DNA of 7,523 nt from an uncultured Hungatella sp. (lineage in GTDB: Bacteria; Bacillota; Clostridia; Lachnospirales; Lachnospiraceae). This document shows, piece after piece, positions 1 through 6,770 of the stretch (the stretch's first letter is position 1; the number at the start of each line of letters is the position of its first letter). Location: positions 147,683 through 155,205 of the forward strand of contig CAJUEJ010000010.1 of assembly GCA_910585435.1 (NCBI GenBank), read 5' to 3'. The notes under the pieces are model-generated. The model was not told where the DNA came from and ran no database searches. It saw only the letters and a program-made list of their open reading frames with translations. The position numbers and the translations under genes are program-made.

Positions 1-29
1 TGGAGTTCAGACGTGTGCTCTTCCGATCT
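1..29 (+). other. Illumina TruSeq adapter remnant (artefact)
   Basis: These bases, beginning TGGAGTTCAGACGTG and ending CTTCCGATCT, match from memory the last 29 bases of the Illumina TruSeq read-2 adapter, which ends in GCTCTTCCGATCT. They are library-preparation sequence left at the contig end, not genome. The two GTG triplets at 13 and 15 that could be called as start codons lie inside the adapter, so any protein predicted to begin there is chimeric: its first five residues (MLFRS) are adapter-encoded. Genuine sequence starts at 30. Confidence 0.96.
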
Positions 30-1850
30 TCATATGGTTATGGAGATTTGTATACCCATCACAGATGGATATACAGCCTTACACAAGGAGAGATTTTTCC
101 GGACGGAGTTTATCCGGAAGCTATGCACTGTTTTATTTACTGCATGCATACTTTGTTTGGAATTAAAGTATACAGTATTTTGTTATTCTTGCAGATAATT
201 CATGTAATGGTTTTTATTCTCGCAGCGTATTTGCTGCTTAGAAAGATTTTTTGCTGGCGCTATACGCCGGTTCTTGTGTTACTGTTGTTCTTAACGCTGG
301 ATTTGAGCAATGCAGATGCAATACACAGCATGTTTCGCCTACAGATAACATTGCCTCAGGAATTTGGACTTCATACGGTATTCTTGTGTGCATTATACTT
401 GTTCGAATATCTGCATAAAAAGAATATTGATACCCGCAGAGATGAATCTCTTTTTCTGCTTCTGCTTTCTGCAATGGCTGCCCTTATGATTCATTTTCAT
501 GTAGCGTTGATGGCGGTTGTCCTCTGCATATCTGTCGCTGTATTTGCATGGAAAAAAATATTAAGCAGAAAGTATTTTTTTCCCTTAGCACTTTCAGCCA
601 TTTGCGCCTGTATGGTTGCATTCATGCCTATGGCCGGAGCATTGGCCCAGGGGGTTCCGCTTAACTCTTCTATTTATTGGGCCGTAAATGCTATGAATGG
701 TGAAGAAAGCAGAGCATTGCGTGGACAGAATGAGAAGAAAGCAGACATTGTAGAAGAAGGGGAAAACCAGACAAAGATTGAGCGCAATGATGTAAGCATT
801 ACAGCCAGTGTGTTACAGGGGATATTTGATATCTACAGGAAAGGATATAGTGCACTATATGGAAAGGAAGGGGGCGGATGGATCTTTCTTTTTACTGTGC
901 TTGCGTCTGTTTTTTGCTGGCAAATTAAACGAAAGCCTTGTCTGAAGCAATTTCGCGGAATGTGCGAAGGATATTATTTTGTAATTGCTGCTTCTGTTAT
1001 ATATGTATTTGTATATGCTGCCCCTACAATCGGCTTGCCGGATATTATACCTGAGGGACGTTTTTTTGCTCCCGGGCATATAATGGTACTTGCAGTTATG
1101 GCAATGCCATTTGACATGGCTTTTTTCAGACTGTCGGCTTTCTGTAAGGATTTCACTTTGCGGATTATATCTTTATCGTCCATGCTGGGGGTATACGGCC
1201 TGTCAGTTGCAACGGGAAACTTTAGGGGATTTTTATTTTATGAATTATCGCGTTATAATTCTGCGGCGATGGTAACTGATTCTATCATAGACACGTTTCC
1301 CGTCCATAGTTATACAATCGTATCGCCTACAGATGAACTTTACCCTGTTATCCAGTATGGATGGCATGAAGAACTGCTGACCTTTGTGGAAAACAGCAGT
1401 AAGGGAGAATATGTTATTCCGTCCGAATATGTGTTTATCTATGTGGAGAAAAGGCCTCTTCTTTATGCGCAGTCTCATTTTTTTCATGGGCCTTCCTGGC
1501 TGGGAGAGGAGAAATATTTAGAGCCGTTTTGGAAAGTGTATTCTGTAAAATATCCGGATAACGGGGCCAGCCAGGCGCCGGAGATTATAGCCGGACAGGC
1601 TTCTGAGGATATGGCTGGACAGGAATTGCCAGAATATGAAAATGGATGGCAAATGTATTCAGACTTTGATAAGCGCATTATTTTGGAATCAAAGGTATAT
1701 GAATGGTGCCAGAAATTTTCAGAGAAGAATCCTTCTGTATTAAAGGTTTATTATGAAGACGATGATTTTGTTTGCTATTATTTCAGACAGGAGGCAGGAA
1801 AATTACCGTATGAGTTAGGACTTGTGGAGGCAGGGGCAGAATATGAATAA
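30..1850 (+). CDS. Polytopic membrane protein, GT-C glycosyltransferase-like, 5' truncated
   Basis: This is a partial gene: the frame is open from the first genomic base and no true start is present, so the N-terminus is missing. About 606 residues remain. Roughly nine or ten hydrophobic segments are visible (about nt 174-242, 264-305, 369-413, two in 450-548, 573-647, 876-923, 969-1037, 1077-1142, 1158-1214). A charged loop rich in E, K, R and N lies at about nt 696-800, and a mostly soluble tail of about 210 residues follows nt 1215. Near the retained start, an extramembrane stretch reads GDLYTHHRWIYSL and then FPDGVYPEAMH. The acidic residue and paired His before the first complete helix resemble the first outer loop of GT-C enzymes, which use lipid-phosphate sugar donors. 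That assignment is inference; a polymerase or ligase of the same operon type is the alternative. The tail carries the segments TIVSPTDELYPVIQYG and YVFIYVEKRPLLYAQSHFF, which I associate with uncharacterised Clostridia membrane proteins. The gene overlaps the next one by 8 nt, implying co-translation. Confidence 0.72.
   Translation, partial: SYGYGDLYTHHRWIYSLTQGEIFPDGVYPEAMHCFIYCMHTLFGIKVYSILLFLQIIHVMVFILAAYLLLRKIFCWRYTPVLVLLLFLTLDLSNADAIHSMFRLQITLPQEFGLHTVFLCALYLFEYLHKKNIDTRRDESLFLLLLSAMAALMIHFHVALMAVVLCISVAVFAWKKILSRKYFFPLALSAICACMVAFMPMAGALAQGVPLNSSIYWAVNAMNGEESRALRGQNEKKADIVEEGENQTKIERNDVSITASVLQGIFDIYRKGYSALYGKEGGGWIFLFTVLASVFCWQIKRKPCLKQFRGMCEGYYFVIAASVIYVFVYAAPTIGLPDIIPEGRFFAPGHIMVLAVMAMPFDMAFFRLSAFCKDFTLRIISLSSMLGVYGLSVATGNFRGFLFYELSRYNSAAMVTDSIIDTFPVHSYTIVSPTDELYPVIQYGWHEELLTFVENSSKGEYVIPSEYVFIYVEKRPLLYAQSHFFHGPSWLGEEKYLEPFWKVYSVKYPDNGASQAPEIIAGQASEDMAGQELPEYENGWQMYSDFDKRIILESKVYEWCQKFSEKNPSVLKVYYEDDDFVCYYFRQEAGKLPYELGLVEAGAEYE
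1566..1637 (+). repeat. Three imperfect 24-bp tandem repeats inside the membrane protein gene
   Basis: Three consecutive in-frame units of 24 bases (1566-1589, 1590-1613, 1614-1637) encode ASQAPEII, AGQASEDM and AGQELPEY. The clearest DNA match is between ATAGCCGGACAGG at 1587 and ATGGCTGGACAGG at 1611, with two mismatches in 13. The segment is locally more GC-rich than its surroundings and lies in the soluble C-terminal tail, where it probably forms a flexible acidic loop. The units have diverged, so this is an old duplication rather than an active variable repeat. Confidence 0.6.
1832..1836 (+). promoter_or_regulatory. Ribosome binding site fixing the pyruvyl transferase start
   Basis: AGGGG ends six bases before the ATG at 1843, with a further GGAGG at 1826-1830. 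A TTG at 1822 would add seven residues (MWRQGQN) but would place this purine-rich signal inside the coding region and has no good site of its own. The ATG start also gives the usual family N-terminus, MNNVGILTFH. Confidence 0.7.
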
Positions 1851-2955
1851 CGTGGGGATTTTGACATTTCACTGCGCAGATAATTACGGGGCTTTGTTAC
1901 AGGCGTATGGTTTGAAATGCTATCTAGAAAAACAGGGAACAGGCGGGGAGATTGTCTGCTATGAACCGTTTTTTATGACAGGAAGACATTGGTGGATTCC
2001 ATATGTACCAATAGGAAACATAGTTCGGAGGCTGGGATGGAGTTTATATGGATGGAGAGCCAATGTAAAAAAAGGAACACTTTTTTTTCAAAAAAGAGCT
2101 AATATGAAGAAATTCAGAAAAAGGTATCTTATCAAAAAAGGACAGAGAAAGCTCTATTTTACATATCAGCTCAGGCGCCTGCCTTATGAATATTATATAG
2201 TTGGAAGCGATCAAATCTGGAATCCTGACATTACGTGCGGATTAAAAAAAGCATATTTTGGTGCTTTTTATAACAGAAACAAGAGAAAAGTAATTGCTTA
2301 TGGGGCCAGCTTAGGAAGGGCATCTCTTTCTGAAGAATACGATAAAGAATTTTCTGAGTTGTTAACGTATGTGGATGCGGTTTCCGTCAGGGAGAAATCG
2401 GCAATTACATATATAAAGCAATTTTATACCGGGGAGATTCTGGAGGTTCCGGATCCTGTTTTTTTATTGGAAAAGAAGGAATGGCAGAGAATTGAAAAAC
2501 TGCCGGAGCAGGAAGGATATATTGTTGTGTGTGCGGTGGAAAAAAATAGAAAGCTGTACGATTATGCGAAGGACTTAGCAAAAAGCCGTGGATTATCGAT
2601 TATTGAGATAACAAGCGGAACAGAAATTGCAGAGGAAAGCATCGGTATGGATTATACGGCGGGCCCCTCAGAGGTATTAGGCTATATCCATAAGGCAGAT
2701 TATATAATAACCAGTTCCTTTCATATGATAGCATTCAGTATAATCTATCAGAAAAAATTTGCGGCGTTTCAATATAACCACGCAGGAGAAAGAATAAGCA
2801 ATATATTAAGAGGCTATGGGATGGAAGACAGGCTGTATCAGGAAAATAGAGAGATGAGAATAGATGATGAGATTGATTGGAGCAGAGTTGAAGAACAAAT
2901 AAAAAAGAATGTAAGCCTGGCAAAAGACTTTTTATGGAAACATGTTGGATGCTGA
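1843..2955 (+). CDS. Polysaccharide pyruvyl transferase family protein
   Basis: The 370-residue cytoplasmic protein has the recognisable layout of the polysaccharide pyruvyl transferase family (PF04230, WcaK/CsaB-like), which is GT-B-like. Known members move pyruvate from phosphoenolpyruvate onto a sugar hydroxyl to make an acidic ketal. Visible landmarks are GILTFHCADNYGALLQAY at residues 5-22, VGSDQIWNPD at 120-129, YGASLG near 156, SVREKS near 190, PDPVFLL near 215 and the SSFHM element at 291-295, where His294 sits at the usual conserved SFH position. Length is normal for the family and no break is seen. It starts within the end of the upstream gene and is followed after 23 nt by the Fe-S protein, a neighbour that PF04230 proteins of this subtype often have in glycan loci (from memory). 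Acceptor sugar and true donor cannot be read from the sequence, and some family members may not be pyruvyl transferases at all. Confidence 0.9.
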   Translation: MNNVGILTFHCADNYGALLQAYGLKCYLEKQGTGGEIVCYEPFFMTGRHWWIPYVPIGNIVRRLGWSLYGWRANVKKGTLFFQKRANMKKFRKRYLIKKGQRKLYFTYQLRRLPYEYYIVGSDQIWNPDITCGLKKAYFGAFYNRNKRKVIAYGASLGRASLSEEYDKEFSELLTYVDAVSVREKSAITYIKQFYTGEILEVPDPVFLLEKKEWQRIEKLPEQEGYIVVCAVEKNRKLYDYAKDLAKSRGLSIIEITSGTEIAEESIGMDYTAGPSEVLGYIHKADYIITSSFHMIAFSIIYQKKFAAFQYNHAGERISNILRGYGMEDRLYQENREMRIDDEIDWSRVEEQIKKNVSLAKDFLWKHVGC

Positions 2956-2978
2956 GAAAAGATTTCTGAGGCGACAGT

Positions 2979-4070
2979 ATGGAATTATATCTGATAAAAG
3001 AAATGTGCTGCGGCTGCGGTGCATGTGCGGAAGTATGTCCCCAAAAAGCAATAAAAATGGTACGGGATAAGGAGGGCTTTGACTATCCGCAGATAAATGG
3101 GGATATCTGTGCTGAATGTGAAGCATGCAGATATGTGTGTCCAATGAAAGGACATGAACCAATCAAGAGCGAAAGATTTTATGCAGGGGCACAAGCAAAG
3201 GAGGATAAGCTAAGATATTCAGGTTCATCAGGCGGCGTTTTTTCTGTATTGGCTCAATATGTACTCAGATATCAGGGAGTTGTCTATGGCGCCGGCTATG
3301 ATGAATGTATGACGGTTGTCCATAGGGAAGCACAAAATGATGAACAGCTGGAGAAAATTAAACGAACGAAATATGTGCAAAGCAATATGGAGGGAATATA
3401 TGGCAAGGTAGAGCGGAAGCTGAAAGAAGGAAGATGGGTGTTATTTTGTGGAACACCGTGTCAGGCAGATGCGCTGAGGCTCTTTCTGAGAGATGACTAT
3501 GAAAAGCTGATTCTTATTGATTTAGTGTGTTATGGGGTCCCGTCTCCTGGCATATGGGAAAATTATGTAAAGTATCTGGAGCATATACATGGAGGAAAGA
3601 TGACAGATTTTTCTTTCAGAGACAAAAGAAACATGAACAATGGTCATACATGTTCTTACATAATAGATGGAAAAGAATATACAGATTCGCTTTATCGCGA
3701 TATATTTTGTAAAATGTATTTTCAAAATTATATATTGCGCCCCTCTTGCCATAATTGCAGGTTTTGTACGGTAAATCGAAAAAGCGATTTTACGATTGGG
3801 GATTTCTGGGGAATAGAACACATAAGACCACATATGGATGACGGTATGGGAACATCTATGGTGATCATACATTCAGAAAGGGCTGGAAAGATATGGAATC
3901 AAATAAAGACAGAATTAAATTGGTTTGCATGTACAAAGGAACATGTATTGCAGCCAAGATTACTAAAGCCTGCTGAGCCGGCCAGAGGGCGGAAGCGGTT
4001 TATGAAAATGTATGAACGGATATCGTTTGAAATAATTGTAAAATTGTTAAAAATGCAGTTGATTCGATGA
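2979..4070 (+). CDS. F420 hydrogenase/dehydrogenase beta-subunit family iron-sulfur protein
   Basis: The 363-residue protein begins with a two-cluster ferredoxin domain: C10-x2-C13-x2-C16-x3-C20-P and C44-x2-C47-x2-C50-x3-C54-P, both complete for 4Fe-4S binding. The rest matches the coenzyme F420 hydrogenase/dehydrogenase beta family (PF04422 and PF04432 regions): SGSSGG at 81-86, GTPCQ at 158-162, CYGVPSP at 184-190, a further Cys set C257-x2-C260-x2-C263, and SDFTIGDFWG at 269-278. Family members are flavin-dependent and pass electrons between Fe-S clusters and a substrate. There is no membrane segment, so it should be cytoplasmic. The start at ATG 2979 is supported by GAGG seven bases upstream. 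Hydrogenase partners are absent, so F420 metabolism is unlikely. Lying between a pyruvyl transferase-like gene and a glycan ABC transporter, it probably performs a redox step on a sugar or donor. The substrate is unknown. Confidence 0.9.
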   Translation: MELYLIKEMCCGCGACAEVCPQKAIKMVRDKEGFDYPQINGDICAECEACRYVCPMKGHEPIKSERFYAGAQAKEDKLRYSGSSGGVFSVLAQYVLRYQGVVYGAGYDECMTVVHREAQNDEQLEKIKRTKYVQSNMEGIYGKVERKLKEGRWVLFCGTPCQADALRLFLRDDYEKLILIDLVCYGVPSPGIWENYVKYLEHIHGGKMTDFSFRDKRNMNNGHTCSYIIDGKEYTDSLYRDIFCKMYFQNYILRPSCHNCRFCTVNRKSDFTIGDFWGIEHIRPHMDDGMGTSMVIIHSERAGKIWNQIKTELNWFACTKEHVLQPRLLKPAEPARGRKRFMKMYERISFEIIVKLLKMQLIR

Positions 4071-4090
4071 TCCGATAAAGGAAAAATAAA

Positions 4091-5797
4091 ATGACGGAAA
4101 TGTTCAGATATTTGACAGGAATATTATCGAAGGAAGAGCAGAGGGACTGGAAAATATTGGCCGTAGTAGATTTTATTAGTCCGGCTACGGATATTATAAA
4201 TTTTTCCATGCTTATTTACATTATAAATTTTGTAATGCGAGAACAGCAGGAGCCAAAGAGGATAGCTGTATTTACATTTTTCATAGGCATGATTTCTGTT
4301 TTAAAAGGGCCCTTCGATTTATATAAGTGTAAAATCTATAACCGGTTTGTATATAACGGATCCCAGAGATTATCGGAAAAGCTATGTGAGCTGCTGCTGA
4401 AAGAAGACCTGCTCCATCACAATCAGAAAAGCCCCATGCAGGCACTTTCCCTGGTACGAAACGATACTTTGAACTGTATGAAGATTATAGTCACCATCAT
4501 TGATATCTGGGTCCATGTATGTTCAATGGCGTTATATTTTGGGGTGATGATTTATGCATCAAAAGGAGTGGGGATAATTAGCTGTGCAGCATTTGTACTG
4601 CTGATGGGCGGAATGTTTTTTTATTATCGGGATCAGATACAGCTTGACGGGGATAAATCCAGAGCATATGGGATTGAGGCAAATGCGCAGGTCACGATTG
4701 CATATGGGAATTTTAAAGAGATGAAAATCGCTGGTGATTTCTCCAATACTTTGCAGAAATACTGTGAGGCGGGAGAGAACTACTCCCAGGTGCAAAAGCA
4801 ATTTCAGTATAAGAAAAGCATAATAAGTATGATCATGAAGGACTTCGTTATGACAGCAATGTTTGTCATACTGGCCTGTTTTCTCATAAGGCCAGGGGAA
4901 GGCATGAATTATTTTCTGGCGTCCATGGTGATCTATCTTACTATGCTGATTAAAATGATTCCAGTGGCATTTACCATTGTAAGCGGACTGAACGACGTGA
5001 AATTTGCGCAGAAGTCATATGAAGTGGTAAAGGAAGGGATGACCTGGTACGCAGAAATAAAGAGAGTGGAAAAAGAGGAGGAAAAGGTAAGGAAGAAAAA
5101 ACTTACTCTAAATAAAGGCCTTTTTGTTAAGGATTTGACGTTTTCTTATAATGAGAGAAAGGACATCTTCAGAAATTCCTCTATTGATATTCCGACAGGC
5201 TGCTCAGTTGCGGTAATCGGGGTTTCAGGTATTGGAAAAACAACCTTTCTTGATCTGATTTTAGGTCTTTTAACGCCACAGGCAGGACATATTTTTTTTG
5301 ATGATTATGATATAGTAACGCATATGGATAAAACAGGAATTTGCAGAGCGAATATCGGAGATATTGTAAGCTATATTCCGCAGACCATATACTTAAACGG
5401 AGAAACAATATGTAATAATGTTTGCTTTTTGGGAAAGGAAAAAGAGGCAGATATTGCAAGGGTAACGGAGTGTTTGAAGTGTGCTCAGGTGTGGGAAGAT
5501 GTCATGCAGATGCCGGAAGGGATCCATACGCTGATAGGGGAAAACGGAACAGATATTTCCGGAGGGCAGCGTCAGAGAATCGCATTGGCAAGGGCGTTAT
5601 ATAAGGATTTTGAGTTGCTGGTTATGGACGAGGCAACGGCAGCGCTGGATATGGAAACCGAAAAAGCAGTGATTGATTCCATAAGGCAGGTAAAAGGAGA
5701 CAAAACCATATTAATCGTAACACACCATATGAGTTTAGCAAATGAGTGCGATATCGTGTATAAAATAGAGAACATGGGATTTGTAAGAGTAAAGTGA
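4091..5797 (+). CDS. ABC half-transporter (fused membrane and ATPase domains), glycan flippase/exporter type
   Basis: The 568-residue protein has an N-terminal membrane domain with about six hydrophobic segments (approximately residues 21-48, 57-75, 132-155, 158-178, 250-266, 272-298). A charged linker rich in K and E follows at 323-338, then a C-terminal ATPase domain. The ATPase has every expected element: aromatic Y353 for the A-loop, Walker A GVSGIGKTT at 377-385 with K383, Q-loop Q431, signature ISGGQ at 489-493, Walker B LLVMDE with catalytic E514, D-loop ALD to D520, and switch H545. It should therefore hydrolyse ATP and work as a homodimer. Length and setting among glycosyltransferases fit PglK/WlaB-like flippases, which turn lipid-linked oligosaccharides across the membrane. 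Export of a peptide or other lipid is the alternative but lacks contextual support. AAAGGA eight bases before ATG 4091 supports the start; the gap to the upstream gene is 20 nt. Confidence 0.88.
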   Translation: MTEMFRYLTGILSKEEQRDWKILAVVDFISPATDIINFSMLIYIINFVMREQQEPKRIAVFTFFIGMISVLKGPFDLYKCKIYNRFVYNGSQRLSEKLCELLLKEDLLHHNQKSPMQALSLVRNDTLNCMKIIVTIIDIWVHVCSMALYFGVMIYASKGVGIISCAAFVLLMGGMFFYYRDQIQLDGDKSRAYGIEANAQVTIAYGNFKEMKIAGDFSNTLQKYCEAGENYSQVQKQFQYKKSIISMIMKDFVMTAMFVILACFLIRPGEGMNYFLASMVIYLTMLIKMIPVAFTIVSGLNDVKFAQKSYEVVKEGMTWYAEIKRVEKEEEKVRKKKLTLNKGLFVKDLTFSYNERKDIFRNSSIDIPTGCSVAVIGVSGIGKTTFLDLILGLLTPQAGHIFFDDYDIVTHMDKTGICRANIGDIVSYIPQTIYLNGETICNNVCFLGKEKEADIARVTECLKCAQVWEDVMQMPEGIHTLIGENGTDISGGQRQRIALARALYKDFELLVMDEATAALDMETEKAVIDSIRQVKGDKTILIVTHHMSLANECDIVYKIENMGFVRVK

Positions 5798-5801
5798 TTG
5801 T

Positions 5802-5806
5802 GGGGA
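5802..5806 (+). promoter_or_regulatory. Ribosome binding site fixing the first GT2 start
   Basis: GGGGA ends six bases before ATG 5813. A TTG at 5798 lies directly after the upstream stop codon and would add five residues (MWGKK), but it would contain this site within the coding region and has no suitable site in front of it. ATG 5813 is preferred. Confidence 0.7.
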
Positions 5807-5812
5807 AAGAAA

Positions 5813-6754
5813 ATGGAAAGGCTTATAGAGAATAAAGTATCTGCGGTTATTCCTGTATTCAATGGAGAATTATATTTATCCTCAATATTAGATTCTATTC
5901 TGACTCAGACATATCCCTGGATAGAAATTATTTTGGTGGACGATGGTTCAACCGACAGAACTGTGCAGGTTGCGGAGAGTTACCGTGAGAAGTTTATATT
6001 GAGGGGATACGAATATTGTGTTGTTCAGTCCAAACACAAAAATGCTTCAGCAGCAATCAATATCGGTTTGCCTTATGTTACAGGGGAATATCTTATATGG
6101 CCAGACAGCGATGACAGACTTGAGAAAGAGTCTGTTGAGAAGAGGATAAGGTTTTTAAAAGAGAATCCTCAGTATCAGTGTGTCAGAACATTGGCATACT
6201 ATTTTGATCAAAAAACAGAAAACATAATGCCTGCCGATGAGAAGACAGGGGATATTTTCAAGGAGGATTTATTTTGGGATATTTTGGAGTCTGAGACCTA
6301 CGTATGCTGTGGGTGTTACATGCTGCGGACCGAAAGCTTTTTTAAAATTTATCCCGGACGCCGGATACCAGAGTATGATGTGGGACAGAATTTTCAGATG
6401 CTTCTTCCGTTTACATTTTATCATTTGTGTCCTACGATTCCGGAAGCCTTATATGGAGTGTGCGTCAGGCCGGGAAGCCATTCCAGAATCAGATTAACTG
6501 AGGAAGAGGAAAAGAAAAAATATCAGGATTATGAAAAACTTATAGATGATATTTTATTGATCTGTCATATTGAAGACACAGAAACAAAAAATAGAATCGA
6601 GTATTGGAAATCTCAGAGAAGGTATAAGCTGGCTGTAAAATATAGGGAGGGTAAGAAAATGATAGAGGCAATCAGGCAAATGAATAGATATGGTGAAGTT
6701 AAACCTGACCGGATATGGAAAGATTTGTTGTGGAGTTTTATCTATAGGAAATAA
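5813..6754 (+). CDS. Family 2 glycosyltransferase with GQN in place of the ED motif
   Basis: This 313-residue protein has a GT-A fold N-terminus: VSAVIPVFNGELYL at residues 9-22, the nucleotide-sugar element LVDDGSTD at 41-48, and PDSDD at 97-101, which supplies the metal-binding DxD. These are hallmarks of inverting GT2 enzymes that transfer a sugar from a nucleotide donor to a lipid-linked acceptor at the cytoplasmic face. Where many GT2 proteins carry a GED or ED base motif, this one reads DVGQNFQMLLPF at 189-200. I recall GQNWQMLLP-type sequences in a Firmicutes exopolysaccharide subgroup of GT2, so this looks like a subfamily trait rather than damage. The C-terminal third is charged and helical-looking, without membrane spans. 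It begins 15 nt after the ABC transporter and ends 16 nt before the next GT2, so the three are surely co-transcribed. Donor sugar and linkage cannot be told. Confidence 0.9.
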   Translation: MERLIENKVSAVIPVFNGELYLSSILDSILTQTYPWIEIILVDDGSTDRTVQVAESYREKFILRGYEYCVVQSKHKNASAAINIGLPYVTGEYLIWPDSDDRLEKESVEKRIRFLKENPQYQCVRTLAYYFDQKTENIMPADEKTGDIFKEDLFWDILESETYVCCGCYMLRTESFFKIYPGRRIPEYDVGQNFQMLLPFTFYHLCPTIPEALYGVCVRPGSHSRIRLTEEEEKKKYQDYEKLIDDILLICHIEDTETKNRIEYWKSQRRYKLAVKYREGKKMIEAIRQMNRYGEVKPDRIWKDLLWSFIYRK

Positions 6755-6770
6755 AAGCAGGGAGAGATAA

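Noticed and set aside
1822..1842. Upstream TTG start for the pyruvyl transferase, adding MWRQGQN.
   Set aside because: The ribosome binding site would fall inside the coding region, and the ATG at 1843 gives both good spacing and the typical family N-terminus.
2067..2095. A7, T8 and A6 runs close together in the pyruvyl transferase gene, a possible slippage site.
   Set aside because: The frame is intact through them and the protein keeps its family pattern on both sides. The runs fit Lys/Phe-rich coding in AT-rich DNA.
3522..3872. Minus-strand open frame of 116 codons within the Fe-S protein gene.
   Set aside because: It lies wholly opposite a gene with clear motifs, has no recognisable domain or convincing ribosome site, and reads as the antisense shadow of that gene. 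Other minus-strand frames of 60-96 codons are judged the same.
2979..4070. A true F420-reducing hydrogenase subunit.
   Set aside because: There are no hydrogenase large or small subunit genes and no F420 genes nearby; the setting is a glycan operon.
5798..5812. TTG start for the first GT2, immediately after the ABC transporter stop.
   Set aside because: The GGGGA site at 5802-5806 is correctly spaced for ATG 5813; the extra residues MWGKK are not family-like.
2956..6770. Terminators or internal promoters in the gaps between genes.
   Set aside because: The gaps are only 15-23 nt, hold ribosome sites, and contain no hairpin with a T run.
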